From contig NC_029525.1 of the NCBI RefSeq assembly GCF_001577835.2, forward strand, positions 18,234,016 through 18,298,015: DNA of 64,000 nucleotides, read 5' to 3'. The first letter of the stretch is position 1. Every line of letters begins with the position of its first letter. Positions 44,396 to 56,371 of this stretch are shown piece after piece. The stretch is from Coturnix japonica. Its lineage: Eukaryota > Chordata > Aves > Galliformes > Phasianidae. The position numbers and the translations under genes were made by a program. The notes under the pieces were generated by a model. The model ran no database searches. It was not told where the DNA came from and saw only the letters and a program-made list of their open reading frames with translations.

Positions 44396-45939
44396 TCACA
44401 CGCACCCGGGGTTCGGCGGCGGCGGCCGGTCCCGGGGCTCCTCGGCGGGGCGGGAGCGGCGCTTGGCCAGGCGGGACAGCTCCGCGTGCACCGGCTGCGG
44501 GGGACACGGGATGCAGCGGAGCGACCGCAGCGCTGCCCCGGCCCGGCCCGCACCACATTGTACCGCACATACCGCACATACCGCCCCGCATCACACCGCA
44601 CACACCGCACACACCGCCCTGTACCGCACCTTGCTGGCCGGGTCCAGCTCCAGCGCCCTCCTGAGCGCACCCGCCGCCTCCTCGTCGCGTCCTTCCTCCG
44701 CCAGCAGCTGCGGGGCAATACCGGGCTCTGAGCGCGGGGCGCCGGGTCGCGGCGGGGCGGGCGGCGGCACCGCGGACCGACCTGTCCCCGGCGCAGCAGC
44801 GCGGTGCCGTTATCGGGGCTGAGCAGCAGCGCCGCCTCCACCGCCGCCAGCGCCTCCCCGCTCCTCCGGAGCCGCCGCGCCGCCGCCGCGCAGTTGTTGA
44901 GGCACTTGACGCGCTGCTCCCGCAGCTCCTCCTCGTGCGGCCCGGGGCGGTCGGCGCCGCCGCGCTCGGTTCCGGTTCCGGTTCCGGTCCCGTCCGGCCG
45001 CTCGTCGCCGGCTCCTTCGAGGGCGCTCAGCGCCAGCCGGTACGAGCGCAGCGCCGCCGCGAAGTCGCCCCGCGCGAAGTGGACGTTCCCGCGCTCCCGT
45101 TTCTGCGCCCCCAGCCGGATCCGGGCGGCGGGCGGCAGCCGCTGCGGGTCGGGGCCGTCGCGCGCGTCCAGCAGCGTCACCTCGAACAGCAGCGGCGCCT
45201 CGGGCGGCACGTCGGGCTCCCTGCGGGACCGACACCCGCCGTCCCCGCCGTCCCCGCCGTTCCCCATCCGCCCCGTCCCGCCGGTCGCCCCCGCCCTCGG
45301 CTCGTACCTGCCCGCGGGGCCGTAGCCGTAGGGGGAGGCGGCGAGGAAGAAGCAGACCTCCCCCGTCCGCATGGTGGGGACGCCGAGCTCCAGCGCCTGC
45401 GGGCACAAAGCGCGAGGCCGCGCTCCCCGCCCTGTCCGCGCCCCGCTCCCCGCCGACCCGCGCCGCCGACCTGCACGACGTCGCCCTGTCCCGGCACGAA
45501 GCTGAGCCGCGGGTCCCGCTCCACCACGGCGCCGTCCTGCAGCGCTCCCAGCACCTTCACCGACACCTCCTGGCCCGGTTCCGGGGCGCCGCCCGTCCCG
45601 TCCCGCACCACGCGCTTCCGCAGCAGCCGGTCCGCTACGGGCGGCGCCCCGTCACAGCCGCTCCGGCGTCGCCGCGGTCCCGCCACCCGCGGCCCGGCGC
45701 TCACCCGTCACCTCGCTCCAGCCCTCGGCGGCGAAGAGCGGCGCGAAGCCGTCGGGTCCCAGCGCCCCGAGCGCGTCCAGGCGCCGGTAGAAGAGCTGCT
45801 CCTCGTCGCGGCACGACGGCACCTCGATGGTGGTGTGAGGCGTGAGGAACCGGACCCGCTTGCCCCGGCCCGGGCCCCGCAGCCGCTCTCCCGCCCCCAT
45901 CTCCCTCTCCGGGGAGCCGCCGGCCGAGGCTCCCCGCAT
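44396..45939 (-). CDS. FKBP8-like immunophilin with TPR repeats, complete, 6 exons
   Basis: Exons, 5' to 3': 45705-45939, 45471-45634, 45308-45396, 44782-45220, 44630-44707, 44396-44494. They give 367 aa with consistent phases. Order: basic/acidic N-terminus (GKRVRFLTPHTTIEVPS), a divergent FKBP domain at about 78-180 (FVPGQGDVVQALELGVP, SPYGYGPAGR, PPEAPLLFEVTLLD), then three TPR units (KRERGNVHFARGDF; VKCLNNCAAAARRL with LLSPDNGTALLRRGQ; ALRRALELDPASK). Layout and motifs match FKBP8 (VIQALDLSVP, KYCYGPQGR, VKCLNNLAAS). FKBP8 ends in a membrane anchor, whereas this protein stops after a Pro/Arg-rich tail (NPGCV) with no hydrophobic segment, so it is probably soluble. Trp59 of FKBP12 is Leu here, as in FKBP8, suggesting weak or conditional isomerase activity. 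It may be the FKBP16-type paralog; I cannot confirm the name. The start is the first in-frame Met of the CpG-rich first exon. Confidence 0.85.
44561..44629. repeat. ACCGCACA-type short repeat in FKBP-like intron 5
   Basis: About seven degenerate copies of TACCGCACA or CACCGCACA lie directly against the donor of the 44,630-44,707 exon. Confidence 0.75.
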
Positions 45940-46719
45940 CCCGGCCCGTCGCTCCGCCGCCCGCCCGCCGCAGCCAGCCGACCCCGGGCCGGGCGGGCCC
46001 GCGCTCCCCGCGTCTCGGTGGCGGCCGCCCGCAGCCCCCAGCCCGTTCCGGGCGCGCCGTCTCCGGCCCCGCGGAGCCGCGACTGCCCGGGCCCGCCCAG
46101 AGCCGGGGGCGCCGCCGAGCGCGTCCCGCCGCGCCGTTACCTAACGCCGGGAAGCCGCTAAGGGGATTAGCGGTGACGGCAAAAATAGCCGCTTCGGGAC
46201 GAGCTCCGCCTAAGGGAGCCCCGCCGGAACCGGGCAGGGACCGCCCCGGGACCGCTCGGCGCAGGCAGACACGGGGTGAGAGCGGCTGCGGCCGGCGGCA
46301 CCAGCCCGGCGGATTCGAGGGTACCGGGTCATCCGGGGCAGGAAGAGCCGCTCGGGGCTTTGGAACGGGGCAACAGACGGGGAGGTCTGTCGTGATCCGG
46401 GACGGTGGGGGGGGGGGGGGGGAAGCTCAGCACAGCAAGACCCGGCTCGGACAGGCAGCGGCTGCCGGTGCCAGGAGAGACCGGGAGCCCTCCGAGGCTC
46501 ATCGCCTCCCTCCTTGCGCAGCACAGCGAGGCGATTCTTGCTATTCATTAGCAGGAGAAATAAGGGCAAACTGAAAGCTGAGCTCACCTCTAGAACCAGG
46601 CCCTAAAGGTTCACTGAGAGAAACTACTCACAATAGGAAGGTGTTGCTCAGAAAGCAGCAGCCTGACGTTACATTTAATGAGTCTCCAGGACAGGGACAC
46701 ATAAGTTTAAGGGGGTCAT
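45940..46719. other. FKBP-like gene promoter and spacer to PDIA3
   Basis: A CpG-rich stretch (to about 46,350) upstream of the FKBP-like ATG forms its promoter. A run of 16 G lies at 46,407-46,422. The remainder up to the PDIA3 poly(A) signal holds no gene. Confidence 0.55.
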
Positions 46720-46725
46720 TTTATT
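46720..46725 (-). terminator. PDIA3: Poly(A) signal of PDIA3
   Basis: AATAAA on the minus strand, 264 bp after the stop codon. Confidence 0.85.
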
Positions 46726-46989
46726 GTTTCACTTCTCCAAATGTACAAAAAAAAAATTAGAAAATAACCCTACCCCACCCCCTCCCAAAGCACAAAACAA
46801 ACCAGCCTGGGGAGCCCCACAACAGTGCAGCTGAGGGGCGGCAGGAAATTAAACAGAACTAGACACAGCAGCTGGAGCCCCTCAGCCCTCGTAGTCACCG
46901 GTTCTCCACAATCCAGAACTGGCCCCAGTCTGCCCAGTGCTTCCCCAATTCACACAGAGCCCATCCCGATAAGATGGTGAGCAGGTACT

Positions 46990-49900
46990 TTACAAATCCT
47001 CCTTTGCCTTCTTCTTGGATTTCTTGGCTTTATCTTCCTCCTGCAGCACAGGAGTGTTGGTTGCCTCCCGCTTCAAGTAGCTGATGAAGTCACTCACTTC
47101 TCTGCCACCCTGCAGGATACACAAGGCAGTGAGGCACAGCCTGTCCTCACTGTGGACTTTGCCTTTGCTAGGAGAGGGTTCAGGTGCCATCCAGGTGACC
47201 AAACCAACTGCAAGCAGAACTCTCTCCTGTGGGTCTGCAGCACGCGGCAGAACATTCCCAGCAGGTACCCAGCGTTATTTGGAAACCTGGATTCCACCTC
47301 ATCACTCCACAAAGCCCCAGGAGTTGCGTGACACTCACCTCATACTTCTTTGGACTTTGCTTCTTGCCAGCTGGAGCAAAGTAGATGGTGGGGAAGCTAA
47401 GGAAAGAGAACAGATGTCTGAGCTCAGGATGTGCTGCTTTATTCAGCCTCTGTCCTTCCAGACCATCTCCGAGAGAACCTGCAACCTTGCTCTAGTTGCA
47501 CATGGCAACAAGCTTAACCAGCTCTTAAGCCAGTACGTGCAGCATCCAAAAGCCTCGTCTTATCTGCACAGCTGGCTGAGCACAACTACAGTCACATTTG
47601 CTAGCTTTCAGAAAAGCAATTCCAGTGTTATTTCTGCACCACTGAGACCAGAATCACAGGAAGTTTGAGAAAGAGTTCAGTGAGACAAGCTTTTAGGTGT
47701 GGCCAGGACACCAGAGGAGCAGAACAGATGCATGTAATCCCCTGTCCATACCCCCGTTCTCCCCAGGAACCTTTCAGATCTTCCATAGAAGATGCTGGTC
47801 AGAGACGAAAGCCTGAAGTCGTGTCCACTGACACAGTGGTCTAACAGAAGCAGTACCTACCCTCTGACTTCATATGGCGAAGGCACATCATTGGCTGTAG
47901 CATCCATTTTGGCAATGACAATATTGGGATCTTTACTGAGCTGTTGAAAGAGCACATTAATAACCAATCCATAGCACCACCACTCTAAACATAATCTGAT
48001 AGAAGGATAATGGTGTCATGCATGGTCCTTACGAGACTATCATCAGAGGGAAAAGACCCAAAAAGGAACTTTTCCACCCGAGGACAGTCACTAAATAAGG
48101 TAATATTGATGTGCCACCGCAAAACCAGCAGTTACTGCCACACTCCAGATCCCGCCAATGCATTTCTGCATTGACAGGGGATGGCAAACATTGAAGTCCT
48201 CAGGGAGGCACAGTTATACCATTACACTATAAAGATTGGAGAGACGGAATATGCAGAACTGTAAATGACAGCTTTGCAGCGCTAAACACTTGCAGTAGAG
48301 ACTCTGACTTACCTTCTCTCCCAGCTCTTTGTATTTGGGCTCCAGATTCTTGCAGTGGCCACACCAGGGTGCGTAAAACTCTATCAGGACATCTTTGTCT
48401 TCTGCATTAACAATTTCGTCAAAGTTCTCAGCAACCACCACCTAAAAGAGTTTGATCGCACAAAGTTTGGGTTTTTAACTCAGCCGTGAGGCAGTACCAT
48501 GACATGTCATGCCCCAGAAAGCCTGGCCTCCCACTGCATCTACACAGCGAGCACCAAACAGTCCAAACACGCAGCTCTTCACCAAGCTGCAGCATCATGA
48601 ACAAGTAGGCAAAAGCCCATGAGAAGATACTGGCACCACCTGCAAGCGAGTTTTGGACACTGTAACACTGCAGAAAAAAGGCAGAATAATTTATTTCTTA
48701 GTCCCAGCAAGCTCCAGGCTAAAGAACAAGTTGCTGAGCTCATCCCAACCCACACGTAAATAAGCAGTGCATTTCACTCCTGTCTAAGACCTTCATCTGA
48801 ACATAAAGCCATGGGAATACTTTCCTTCAGGGCAGATTCTAGTGGGATGAACAAGCAGTAGGAATTAAGCCATTATCCTAAGCTGATGAGATGACCACGT
48901 AAGACTTCAGGAACTGAGCAGCTGTGACCAGCTTCAAAGCCATCCCATGGGGGAGGCACAAGTCAAGACAGCAAAATCCTTGTAAATCTCAATGATCCTG
49001 CACTTGCAGAGAGTATCAAGTAGCTCATGCAGGAGTTACTATGCTGAGAAAAAAGTATGAAATCCAAACTGTGAGCTGGGTTTCTTTAGTTCTGAAGTGC
49101 AGCATAAAAGGGAATTAATAATTTTTCTGTAACACAGCACAAGCTTCTCAAGGTGCCACAAGTACACTTGGAGCAAGGGCTGTTTGCATATGCTGCCATA
49201 CGACTAGAAGCTGCTGCTGAAGTGGTTTTTTTTCCCCACTAGCAGCAGCTTTTGCCTCCCCTGATAAAACACTCACCTTCACAGGGCCATCATTGTTTTC
49301 AGGGACAGGCTCCGATTTCAGGTACTTTTTCAAGTTGCCACCGAAGTAATCATGCAAGAATCTCTCCAGAGCCTTTCCATCACGGCTGAAAGCAAAGTGA
49401 CATTTTATAGCCGCTGTGACACATACAGGATGAGAGATGAAAACATTCAAGGCTGATTTAACCTCCTTCCACCCACACAACAGATGCCACCTGCATCTGT
49501 GAGAGCACCACTCTGGGGCCAGCTTAGAAGAACCCAGAACAAGCACAACAGACCCCTCTAAAGCTTTGGCAGGAGCCGGGGTGCACGTTTCATTCTAGGT
49601 TTTAGGCCTTGAGAGCACCCTTAAATTTCTTCTCTTCTAAAGGAATGCACAGATATTCCCATCCACGCCCCTTACTGAATATTATTTCCTAAGCAGACAC
49701 TACACAAAGTTACAGAATTAAACTGAAGATTTTTAAAGACAGGACAGACTGGAAGCACTCTAGAAGGCAAGAAAGCACACGGGACAACTAAGAATCTTTC
49801 TGACCCAGAAGTCATTTCTTCCAGCAGAAAGACCGAGCTTTCCTATTTCCTCCAAGCTAATGAACAATTATCTGGGTCAGACTCCCAGACCCAGGTCTAC

Positions 49901-52900
49901 CAGACCCAGGTCTATGAAGCAAGAAGCAACACTGCTAACATTCAAAAACTTACGAGAATTCTTCCTGCATGACATATTTATCTCCTTTAGCTGTTCTGAT
50001 GGCAACAACAGGAGCTTCACCCACACTGTTGTCTAGACCAAATTCTGACAGCTCATGGCCAAAAGTTTTCCGGCTAGCAACAGCAAATGACAGTTTGTGA
50101 CCTGCATCCAAGAATTTCTTTGCAATCATCATAACTCTGGAAAAAAAGAAAGACAAAAAACAACAAAGTGTGATTCCTTGGAACACTACCTTCCACATGA
50201 GGAACACACCAGACAAGGAATTCAATGGTGTGGTGTGAAGCGATGCATTCCACACAGGCAAGTCCTGTAGAAAGAGAGCTAACAAGCAAAGCAAACTTGT
50301 TTATTTTGAATACAGTCTAAGCAAATATCAGATGTGCTTTTTTTTTTTTTTCTTAAACCTATCAGCTTGATCACCGAGGAATACAAAGAATAGAATATCA
50401 CATAACTTTACCAAAGACATTTCAGTTTAAAATCTAAGGACTAGGTAACTGAAAGCAAGTAGGTGGGGCTTCAAACAAGCACCTTGAGTTCAGCAGGCAG
50501 CAGTCAGCAGAGTACTCTTGATTAGAAACCCAGTGGCGATTTTTCTGGGGGAGAACAAATCCCATACAGACAGAAGAAACTCTTAAGTTGAACTACAGAA
50601 CACCACCAATACAGGGATCGAGTGAGAGAGGCAGATAACACTAACTCAGCCACTACGTACCGGTTGCGCCAGTAGTTTGAGCCCTTTGCATTTTTCTCAT
50701 AGTCCACATCATAGTATGCCACCAGCAAGTCCTTCCCTTGGATCAAGTCTTTGTTGTCTTCAGTCATATGCGGACAGATACCAAAGCTACCAATGAGACA
50801 GAGGTTAGCAGCTTTGACTTCACTGTTCGAATTCCATCACATCCCAGGAAAGGTCTCAATACAGCACGTTCTTGATTCCCACCCAAGAATGCTTAATATC
50901 AGTAACCAGTATGACACAAAAACATTTTGCCCATTCACACCCAGCCACAATTTCAATTAATGCATCTGACCTAAGGTTTAAGACTGCATACTTCTCAAGA
51001 AGTATGTATTTCTTTTAAACAGAAACCTGGTTGCTTGAATATAGAGAACAGATGTCAACAGCCACAACAGTATTTCCAGAAAGAAGGGAGATAGCCCAAA
51101 GGAAACAGTGTAAGCAAGGCAGACCTTTTGGATACAGAAGTGGCAGCTACACTTGGTGGAGAAAATGTTCTGGCAGGATGGAACCCAACTTGGGACAGAC
51201 TCTAGACTATCACATTGTCCAGCAAGAAATCACTCACATATTCTCCTGGATAAATTTCTTGATCTTTGCACTGGTGACTTTGTCTTCAGTGTACTTGACA
51301 GTGCTGTCCTCAAACTTGTTTGCCAGCCGGGAAGGTCGGAATAGGACTACACCCCTGAGAGGAAGCAGATACCATCAATTAGTTCAAAGCATTCCTAGGC
51401 TTTCAAAGGGCAGCAGCTCAATGAGACTTTAGCCTCCACTAACCACCCTCGTTCAACATCCAGAGACACAGCAAAGATGACTAGTCTCTCCGCAGTGCTA
51501 CTACACCAGATCTACTTGCCACGCTGTTTCTCATTATTCAGACAAGCCATGGCCTCCAGCAATGAGAAACTAGAAAGAGCATAAGCAATGGGAAGGCAAA
51601 ACACCTATTGAGACACTTCCCACCTGGAGGGGGACACTAATTCTCTAGGTCCTGCAACTGTTCTATGATACCCAAACACTCCTACACACACACAGTAACA
51701 GCTGGGAACACAACAATACCTTACTATATGCTCAGAAGGTTATTGACTGGAATTATTTTGTTCCAATTGCCATAAAAAAATATCTTTAAGAACTTACTCT
51801 CCATCTTCCTCATACTTCTGCACCAGCTGCTCCTCACTGGTGTGTGCAAAACGGTAGTTGTCCCTTAAGTTGTTGGCAGCTTTCATGAATTCAGAATAAG
51901 CATCACTGGAAGCATCTCTAAAGAAGCCTGCAGAAGAAAGACAGATGGTGACCTCGAACCAACTTAGCAGCAGTTACTGTGCAGCTCATCATTTGTCTTT
52001 ACAGTGCATCAAAAGCTGTCTTCTGAATCACAGACCCTGGTTTTTGACAGTTTCTCCCATTTCTAGTGGAACACTTTTTGCACTCCTTCTCTTCCACCAG
52101 CAGCGAGTTACTCAAGAATCAGTCGTTCAGCTAAAAGAGAACTATCTGCTGAGCACTACAATTTCCATTTGCTGTCACACGTGACACTATTAATGGTAGC
52201 AACAGTCAATGGTACATAACGGGAATAAGTTCAGGAGTGCTGATCACTACTCAGCCCATTTCATTTGTATGGTGATGCCTGACCTGCACAAAGGAAAGCT
52301 GCTATTACCACTCAAACCATGACTGGAGGATAAAGGGATGATAAATACTATCATAGCAGGATTTCTAGAAATCCAAAGCTACCTCTTGTCAGTCAGCCAA
52401 AAGAGCAACAAGCTTAAAAAAAAAAAAGACTCTACAGTTCCAGGAGCTCTGAAAGGCGTCAAACAGTCAAAGAGCCACAGGAGAGAAGAAAAGTTGGACT
52501 AAATCCCCAGAGGTCACCAAGTCCAATCTCCTCAAAGCAGAGCCAGCTTCAAAGTCAGGTCAAGTTGCTCAGAACTTTTTCCAAACGAGTTTTGAAAGAT
52601 CTCCAAGATTGAAAGTCTTGAAACATCTCTGATCACTTGCTTCTGTTTTTTCCTTCCTGACATTAAAGTCTTTTTTCCCCTGACATCCACCTGGAACTTC
52701 CCTTACTACACTTTAGGTTACTGCCTCTTTTCACAGCACATTCACAACAGGTCTTCCAGAGTCAAGTGTACGTTCATTTAAATTCCGCACTGATTCTACT
52801 CACCAACTACAGAAGCATCTTTATCACCGATGAATTTCTCAAAATCAGCCACAGAACTGAGAGCCACTGAAGCAGGTCCCGCCTGTTTCTTGAGATGACT

Positions 52901-54963
52901 GACAATTCCATCTTAAAATAAAGGTCAAACAATTAAGGGGATCCACCCAAAGCTCGACAAGATACTTTTCAAGTTCCCTGAAACAAAACCTATTTCTGAC
53001 AACTCTTCTACCAGGTCCCAAACCAAATGGCCCAACAGTGACACAATAAACATGGTACGTACTGGAAGTTTCTCATCACCTTTTCTTCACCTTCATTGCA
53101 CTGAAAACTATCTTAGAAATGCAGTTTTTCATAGCACTGCCCTGCTAAAAATTATTTTTTTCAACGCTCTCATACCAAGAGCTGCACACGTGTTGCTAAT
53201 GTGGTACAGAACACTACACTGTGGAAAATGATTCACTACATGAAAAACTGATAGGGAGACAACACCTTCTCACTGCAACCAAAGGAGTTCAGAGATTAGT
53301 TACTTGTAAGTTAACGGTATAAGATCCTCCCCTGAAGCATTTTTCACGTACTACCCATCAAGGACACTATGCTTTAAATATAATCTGGAAAACTTTACCT
53401 ATAAGGGAGAGTTTTAAGTGCTACTAAGCACCCAGCACTCTCCCAACAGAAAGAGTTCTGAGAAGGGCAAAGGTGTGCATATGAAGGGAATAATTACTTG
53501 TACCTGTCAATACGTTTCACACTCCTGAAACAAAGTCTGTTCTGTGTGGGACTCCCTTCTAGTGCTATTTCAGCAAGATGCAGACAGATGCTGACAAGCT
53601 CTCACCTGCTGTCCTGGGTCCATCATAGGTTCCTGACTCTTCCCCATCTCGAAAAATCTTCAGGGTGGGATATCCACTGACTCCATACTTGTTACACGTG
53701 TTTGAATTTGCTGTACAGTCAACCTAAGAGAAAAGAAATATTGCTACTCAGAGACTTTACAACCCAAACAAAAGCAGCTTTGCCACTGCACACATTATCG
53801 CATATAAACTGGAAGACTGAAGGGCTTAGAAACTCTCACATGCTTTTAACCAGGGCTGGGTTCCTTCCACATAAAATGTAAAGATCTGAGAAACATCTGT
53901 GAAATCAGAAGCCAGGCCCAACACGAAACCAAACAGGTGACGTGGTACAGACTGACACTGAGAAATCAATACTGCAGAGAATGTAACAGATGTAACAGCG
54001 TGGTTGCATAGAAAAGATTTGAGGAAATGCACGGGAAACTAAGTAAGTAGTTGCAACTTTGAGATGCATTCCCCGTAAGAATATTAGTAAGGGCAGATTC
54101 TTGTTGATGAGAGAATTCCCAGGAATCAACCACTCTTAGCACCTTATCAACACCGAAGGTTTCTGCAACAGCTGAAGCAAACAGAAGTCTGTAGGAATCC
54201 ACGCCAACTTCCCATAAGGAAAGCAGCTGACTCTTATTTAACAAAATCATGCAAGTTTTGAGGTAGAAAAGGTGGCTCTTCAGCAAAGTTCCTTACTGTG
54301 TAAGGCAAGGTAAAATACCACAGCTACTTCGTACGGTAATTCTTGGATTGAGGCCGCCCAGCTGCCGGTCGGCTCCCCCCATCAGAGCCCCCTCCCAGAC
54401 AGCGGCACGGCCCATCTACAGCCTCACAGCAACCGCAGCCCTCGGGACGAGGCCGGACCCAGATACTTGAGTCCTCAAGGAGCTGCAGCTCACCCCGGCT
54501 CTGAGCCCCGCACAGCCCGGCAGAGGCTGCAGTAACAGTAATGCAGCCCCTCCGCCCGCTGCACCGAGCCGCCCCCCCTCACCTTCACGAGCGGGACGAT
54601 CCCCTTCAATCTGGTGGCGGCCGCCTCGTACTCCGGCGCCAGCCGCTTACAGTGCCCGCACCTGGGGGGGAACAGGAGGAGGAGGAGGAGGAGGGGTCAG
54701 TTCCGCCATGACGCACCGCTCAGTTCCGCCATGACGCCCCGTTCCGCCCCGTTCCGCCCCGCGCTGCCCCCCGGGCCCGGCCCGGCCGCCCCTCACCAGG
54801 GCGCGAAGAACTCCACGAGCACCAGCCCCGGGCGCTCGGCCAGGCCGCTCTCGAAATCGGCGTCGCTGAGCTCCACCACGTCGGAGGCGCCGGCGGAGAG
54901 AGCGACAAACGGGAGGAGCAGCAGCAGAGCGGCGGGAGGCGGCCGGGACACGGACACGGACAT
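46990..54963 (-). CDS. PDIA3: Protein disulfide isomerase A3 (ERp57/GRP58), complete, 13 exons
   Basis: ER-lumen thiol oxidoreductase that works with calnexin and calreticulin on glycoproteins and in MHC class I loading. Exons, 5' to 3': 54797-54963, 54583-54661, 53606-53723, 52804-52911, 51798-51927, 51238-51354, 50661-50786, 49954-50136, 49277-49385, 48313-48441, 47861-47940, 47339-47396, 46990-47109. They give 507 aa (human 505), all phases consistent. Signal peptide about 1-25 ([17 protein letters not shown]). Thioredoxin domains a-b-b'-a' follow, with active sites WCGHC at Cys57/Cys60 and Cys406/Cys409, the same spacing as human. The Lys-rich tail ends KEDL, an ER-retrieval variant (human QEDL). 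The start is the Met before the hydrophobic core, at the edge of a CpG island. Introns are longer and more AT-rich than elsewhere; intron 4 holds a CR1 remnant and the others nothing recognisable. Confidence 0.98.
52491..52735 (-). mobile_element. Old CR1-type LINE 3' fragment
   Basis: Read on the plus strand, AGTTGGACTAAATCC, GTCACCAAGTCCAATCTCC, TTTTGAAAGATCTCCAAG, CACCTGGAACTTCCC and TTACTGCCTCTTTTC follow, in order, the antisense pattern of avian CR1 LINE 3' ends. The element is therefore in minus orientation, 5'-truncated, strongly diverged and inactive. It sits in PDIA3 intron 4, close to the 52,804 exon edge. This supports an avian or reptilian source. Confidence 0.6.
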
Positions 54964-55067
54964 GGCGGCACCGCGCGGCGCTGCGCTCCCTCCTCGGCGG
55001 CGGCGGCGGCTGAACAGGAGCCGGGGGCCGCAGGCCGGAAGTCCCGCCTCCGCAGCCGGATCTGCCG

Positions 55068-55104
55068 TGTGGCAGCTCCCCATTGGGCGCCGCGCGTTAC
55101 GTCA
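55068..55104 (-). promoter_or_regulatory. PDIA3: ER-stress-type element and ATF/CRE-like site of PDIA3
   Basis: On the minus strand CCAAT (55,082-55,086) is followed after exactly 9 bases by CCACA (55,068-55,072). That is the ERSE layout CCAAT-N9-CCACG with one mismatch, about 105 bp above the ATG. A palindromic-type TTACGTCA lies at 55,097-55,104 (TGACGTAA on the minus strand), an ATF/CREB-like site. PDIA3 is a known unfolded-protein-response target, so ATF6/NF-Y control is plausible. Binding is inferred. Confidence 0.6.
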
Positions 55105-55229
55105 CGAGAGCCGGGACCAATGGGATGACGAACAGGGCGGGCGGGGAACGGCAGCGTCTGCCCCGCCCCCGAGGGACGATGGGACACGGAGCGGGACGGG
55201 ACGCGGGAGGGAGACGGGAACGGGGCGAT

Positions 55230-55753
55230 GATAGGGGATATGGGATATGGGATAGGGGATAGGGGATAGGGGATATGGGATAGGGGATATGGGATAGGGG
55301 ATAGGGGATATGGGATAGGGGATANNNNNNNNNNNNNNNNNNNNNNNNNNNNNNNNNNNNNNNNNNNNNNNNNNNNNNNNNNNNNNNNNNNNNNNNNNNN
55401 NNNNNNNNNNNNNNNNNNNNNNNNNNNNNNNNNNNNNNNNNNNNNNNNNNNNNNNNNNNNNNNNNNNNNNNNNNNNNNNNNNNNNNNNNNNNNNNNNNNN
55501 NNNNNNNNNNNNNNNNNNNNNNNNNNNNNNNNNNNNNNNNNNNNNNNNNNNNNNNNNNNNNNNNNNNNNNNNNNNNNNNNNNNNNNNNNNNNNNNNNNNN
55601 NNNNNNNNNNNNNNNNNNNNNNNNNNNNNNNNNNNNNNNNNNNNNNNNNNNNNNNNNNNNNNNNNNNNNNNNNNNNNNNNNNNNNNNNNNNNNNNNNNNN
55701 NNNNNNNNNNNNNNNNNNNNNNNNNNNNNNNNNNNNNNNNGGGATAGGGGATG
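55230..55753. repeat. (GGGATA/GGGATAT)n array, interrupted by an assembly gap
   Basis: Units GGGATA, GGGGATA and GGGATAT run from about 55,230 to the gap at 55,325 and resume after it at 55,741-55,753. The array therefore probably continues through the 416 unknown bases. It begins about 270 bp upstream of the PDIA3 ATG. Confidence 0.9.
55325..55740. other. Assembly gap 1 (416 N)
   Basis: Run of N inside the GGGATA array. The true length is unknown. Frames spanning it are meaningless. Confidence 1.
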
Positions 55754-55987
55754 GGCAGCGGGCAGCAGCGAGCAGTGGGCGGGTTTGTCCCGTTCCACAT
55801 CCCGCACTGGTCTCCCTCGTTCCAGGGGCTCCATCTCCACACGCTGTAGCAGCACCGCGCACTGACCCGTGGGGCCATCAGCAGTGGTTGTGCTTTGCTG
55901 CCCAGCACCCTACGAACCCCCAACGCTTCCTTCTTTCTGCCCTTTGCCCTTTGCCCTGCACCTGCAGCTGGTGACACTCGCAGCTTT
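55754..55987. other. Short known sequence between the two gaps
   Basis: 234 bp between the end of the GGGATA array and the second gap. I see no gene, exon signal or repeat in it. Confidence 0.6.
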
Positions 55988-56371
55988 NNNNNNNNNNNNN
56001 NNNNNNNNNNNNNNNNNNNNNNNNNNNNNNNNNNNNNNNNNNNNNNNNNNNNNNNNNNNNNNNNNNNNNNNNNNNNNNNNNNNNNNNNNNNNNNNNNNNN
56101 NNNNNNNNNNNNNNNNNNNNNNNNNNNNNNNNNNNNNNNNNNNNNNNNNNNNNNNNNNNNNNNNNNNNNNNNNNNNNNNNNNNNNNNNNNNNNNNNNNNN
56201 NNNNNNNNNNNNNNNNNNNNNNNNNNNNNNNNNNNNNNNNNNNNNNNNNNNNNNNNNNNNNNNNNNNNNNNNNNNNNNNNNNNNNNNNNNNNNNNNNNNN
56301 NNNNNNNNNNNNNNNNNNNNNNNNNNNNNNNNNNNNNNNNNNNNNNNNNNNNNNNNNNNNNNNNNNNNNNN
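55988..56371. other. Assembly gap 2 (384 N)
   Basis: Run of N between unremarkable sequence on the left and protein-like frames on the right. It may hide an exon. Confidence 1.

Noticed and set aside
55230-55324. Interstitial telomere
   Set aside because: The unit is GGGATA/GGGATAT, not TTAGGG, so it is a separate G-rich satellite.
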